Of a DNA stretch of 13,401 nt, positions 12,164-13,401 are shown piece by piece. The notes below the pieces were generated by a model, which saw only the letters and a program-made list of their open reading frames with translations, did not search any database and was not told the DNA's origin. The first letter of the stretch is position 1; each line of letters starts with the position of its first letter. The DNA comes from Sedimentisphaerales bacterium (GTDB taxonomy: Bacteria > Planctomycetota > Phycisphaerae > Sedimentisphaerales > SM23-30): positions 1 through 13,401 of the forward strand of contig DAOVXR010000015.1 in assembly GCA_030636065.1 (NCBI GenBank), in the 5' to 3' direction. The position numbers were made by a program, and so were the translations under genes.

Positions 12164-13204
12164 CTATTTTTCGCGAGTTGGTACAAGGGTGTTCATAATC
12201 AATAAGGCGATATATGCGGAGATGGGTGTCAGGTAAGCGCTCAGTACCGCAGGGCAGTACAGACGCACAGCGATAGTAAGCAGTCCGGCTCCGACGGCGA
12301 AATATATCTGTACACGGACAGTCAGAGGACGGCTGGTCATATCAGCGGTCATAATGAAGGCGGTCAGGATAAGCCCGCCGGTGAAAAGGTGATAGTTGAT
12401 ATAGGTAAAACCGATTGATAAATTCTCGGCGAGCAGCGGAAAATAAATCAGACGGTCGGGCAGGCCCGGCTGCTCAACGATGATCGGAAAAAAGGCCGCC
12501 GCGGCATAGGCCGAAACAATAAACATCAACGGCAACTGCCAGTGCAGATAGCCACGGTAAATAAAATACAGACCGATCAGTATCAACAATACCCGGCAGG
12601 ATTCACCCAGGCCGCCGCCTGCGGCCGACCATTGACACTGCTGAAGTGAAGGGAGCTTGTCATAGAGGTAAAGGCCCAACTGCGGGACGGAGCCGACGAA
12701 TCGCAGATCACCCCAGTTACACAGTGCCTGCAAAGGTGTTGCCGCGGATAGGCCCGTGCCTGTTACCGCCGCGGCAATCTGTTCGTGGAATAAAAGCTGT
12801 ACCACTAACCGCCCGACGAGTGCGGGATGCCAACGGTAACGGCCGAGTCCGCCGAAAAGCTGTTTGCCCATCAGAACAGCCACCCCCGATCCAGTCATAG
12901 CAATATACCACGGACATTCCGCCGGCAGCGTGAACGCCAACAGCACACCCATCATAATGGAGTGAGTGATATTGCCGGGCATATTTTTACGTTTGATTCT
13001 ACCCGCAATAAGTTCAATCAGCAGCGCAGTCAGGGCGGCTGTCAAAATCAATTTGAGTGCGCCAGACCCGAACAGTATTACCGCTGCCAAAACCGGCAGT
13101 GTCAGCCCGGCCAGTTGAGTACGCATTATCCGCCGAGCCGATTCCGGAGAAGGCCGAAACGGTGGTATTGGCAAACTGTATTGTTCGGTACTATTACTCT
13201 TCAC
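12164..13204 (-). CDS. rnfD: Electron transport complex subunit RnfD
   Basis: This 346-residue membrane protein is subunit D of the Rnf complex, which couples ferredoxin:NAD+ electron transfer to ion movement. It has about nine membrane segments and the RnfD/NqrB pattern: an N-terminal P-P-F-R-P-S-P-E, the conserved N-I-T-H-S-I-M-M-G, the W-H-P-A-L-V-G segment, and a flavin region with S-A-A-T-P-L at residues 153-158. Thr156 is the expected covalent FMN site. Near the C-terminus, H-L-F-T-G-G-L-I-L-T-A-F-I-M-T-A-D is the conserved last loop. It starts at GTG (13204-13202), overlapping the rnfC stop in GTGA. The C-terminus stops at N-T-L-V-P-T-R-E-K, about a dozen residues short of the usual P-L-I-D end. 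Downstream is a phage lipoprotein gene in convergent orientation, with no rnfG. Confidence 0.88.
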   Translation of the reverse strand: MKSNSTEQYSLPIPPFRPSPESARRIMRTQLAGLTLPVLAAVILFGSGALKLILTAALTALLIELIAGRIKRKNMPGNITHSIMMGVLLAFTLPAECPWYIAMTGSGVAVLMGKQLFGGLGRYRWHPALVGRLVVQLLFHEQIAAAVTGTGLSAATPLQALCNWGDLRFVGSVPQLGLYLYDKLPSLQQCQWSAAGGGLGESCRVLLILIGLYFIYRGYLHWQLPLMFIVSAYAAAAFFPIIVEQPGLPDRLIYFPLLAENLSIGFTYINYHLFTGGLILTAFIMTADMTSRPLTVRVQIYFAVGAGLLTIAVRLYCPAVLSAYLTPISAYIALLIMNTLVPTREK

Positions 13205-13223
13205 TTTTTACTTTCCACTTTCC
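13196..13223 (-). repeat. Tandem heptamer (GGAAAGT)n across the rnfC/rnfD overlap
   Basis: On the minus strand GGAAAGT, GGAAAGT, AAAAAGT and GAAGAGT follow one another in phase. The run encodes the last residues of RnfC (K-V-E-S-K-K), the overlapping GTGA, and the first codons of RnfD. It belongs to the same heptamer class as the runs in the phage gaps but has a different unit. Confidence 0.8.
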
Positions 13224-13401
13224 GCCCTTTATTTTTCATCATCCGAATAGCATTCATAATCGGCAGATGTGAAGGGCAGATATAGGAACAGATTCCACAC
13301 TCAACGCATTTATGCAAGCCATTCCGGGCGGCGAATTCGTATTTACCTTTTTCATATAATCGCAGCAGTCGGACCGGGTTGATCCCGGCCGGGCAGTCGT
13401 C
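13201..13401 (-). CDS. rnfC: Electron transport complex subunit RnfC, C-terminal end (partial)
   Basis: The last 66 residues of RnfC enter from the right edge and stop at TGA 13203-13201. They include the end of the first cluster motif (D-D-C-P-A-G-I-N-P) and a complete second 4Fe-4S motif, C-V-E-C-G-I-C-S-Y-I-C-P, followed by S-H-L-P-I and a Lys-rich tail. RnfC is the soluble subunit that binds NADH/FMN and carries two 4Fe-4S clusters. NqrA, its relative in the sodium-pumping NQR, lacks these clusters, so Rnf is the right assignment. The stop overlaps the rnfD GTG, consistent with translational coupling in an rnfCD operon. The short C-terminal extension of some enteric RnfC proteins is absent. 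Confidence 0.9.
   Translation of the reverse strand, partial: DDCPAGINPVRLLRLYEKGKYEFAARNGLHKCVECGICSYICPSHLPIMNAIRMMKNKGRKVESKK

Noticed and set aside
12827..13285. 152-codon plus-strand open frame
   Set aside because: It is the shadow of rnfD; the minus-strand frame has clear RnfD motifs.

Overview
The window reads as the right-hand part of a phage or prophage late (virion structure) operon that runs into a chromosomal rnf locus. Everything from 1 to 12146 lies on the plus strand and follows phage late order: portal 3' end, scaffold, SU10/DUF5309-type major capsid protein, connector, small tail proteins, fibres, a hub-like tail protein, then two membrane or envelope proteins. From 12164 to the right edge, on the minus strand, lie rnfD and the 3' end of rnfC, which encode parts of the Rnf ferredoxin:NAD+ oxidoreductase. 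The host is a bacterium with an anaerobic or energy-converting metabolism. The long GLUG-repeat protein and the style of the intergenic heptamer repeats suggest Planctomycetota (Phycisphaerae-like). That host assignment is inference, not proof.

Layout: 1-155 portal end; 220-801 coiled-coil scaffold; 930-2084 major capsid; 2228-2884 connector/adaptor; 2898-3278 small tail protein; 3290-4063 fibronectin-like, glycine-rich tail protein; 4087-4887 tail fibre; 4981-7605 large propeller plus GLUG-repeat fibre; 7719-8144 small structural protein; 8157-8852 second fibronectin-like protein, apparently a paralogue of the 3290-4063 protein; 8995-10830 hub-like tail protein; 10846-11175 small coiled-coil/beta protein; 11194-11475 membrane-anchored coiled coil; 11556-12146 lipoprotein with a second hydrophobic segment. 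No tape-measure, tail-tube, sheath, integrase or endolysin gene is visible. With an SU10-type capsid this fits a short-tailed (podovirus-like) particle or a reduced, domesticated particle, although missing genes could lie to the left.

The spaces between genes are unusual. Gene gaps are either very short (11-23 bp) or 64-143 bp, and most of the long ones hold a recognisable repeat: tandem heptamers (161-203, 4886-4962, 7628-7655), a 31-nt element present twice (829-859 and 8937-8967, the second beside a perfect 12-bp stem), or a long imperfect palindrome of the TGTCATTCTGA type (2104-2180). Heptamers also cross the rnfC/rnfD junction in the flanking chromosome (13196-13223). This suggests that host-type repeats have colonised the phage operon.

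The phage/rnf junction is a 17-bp convergent gap. RnfD ends abruptly just after its last conserved Asn-Pro segment, and rnfG/E/A/B do not follow it. A prophage inserted at the 3' end of rnfD is therefore plausible. No repeat or att core can be identified from this window alone.
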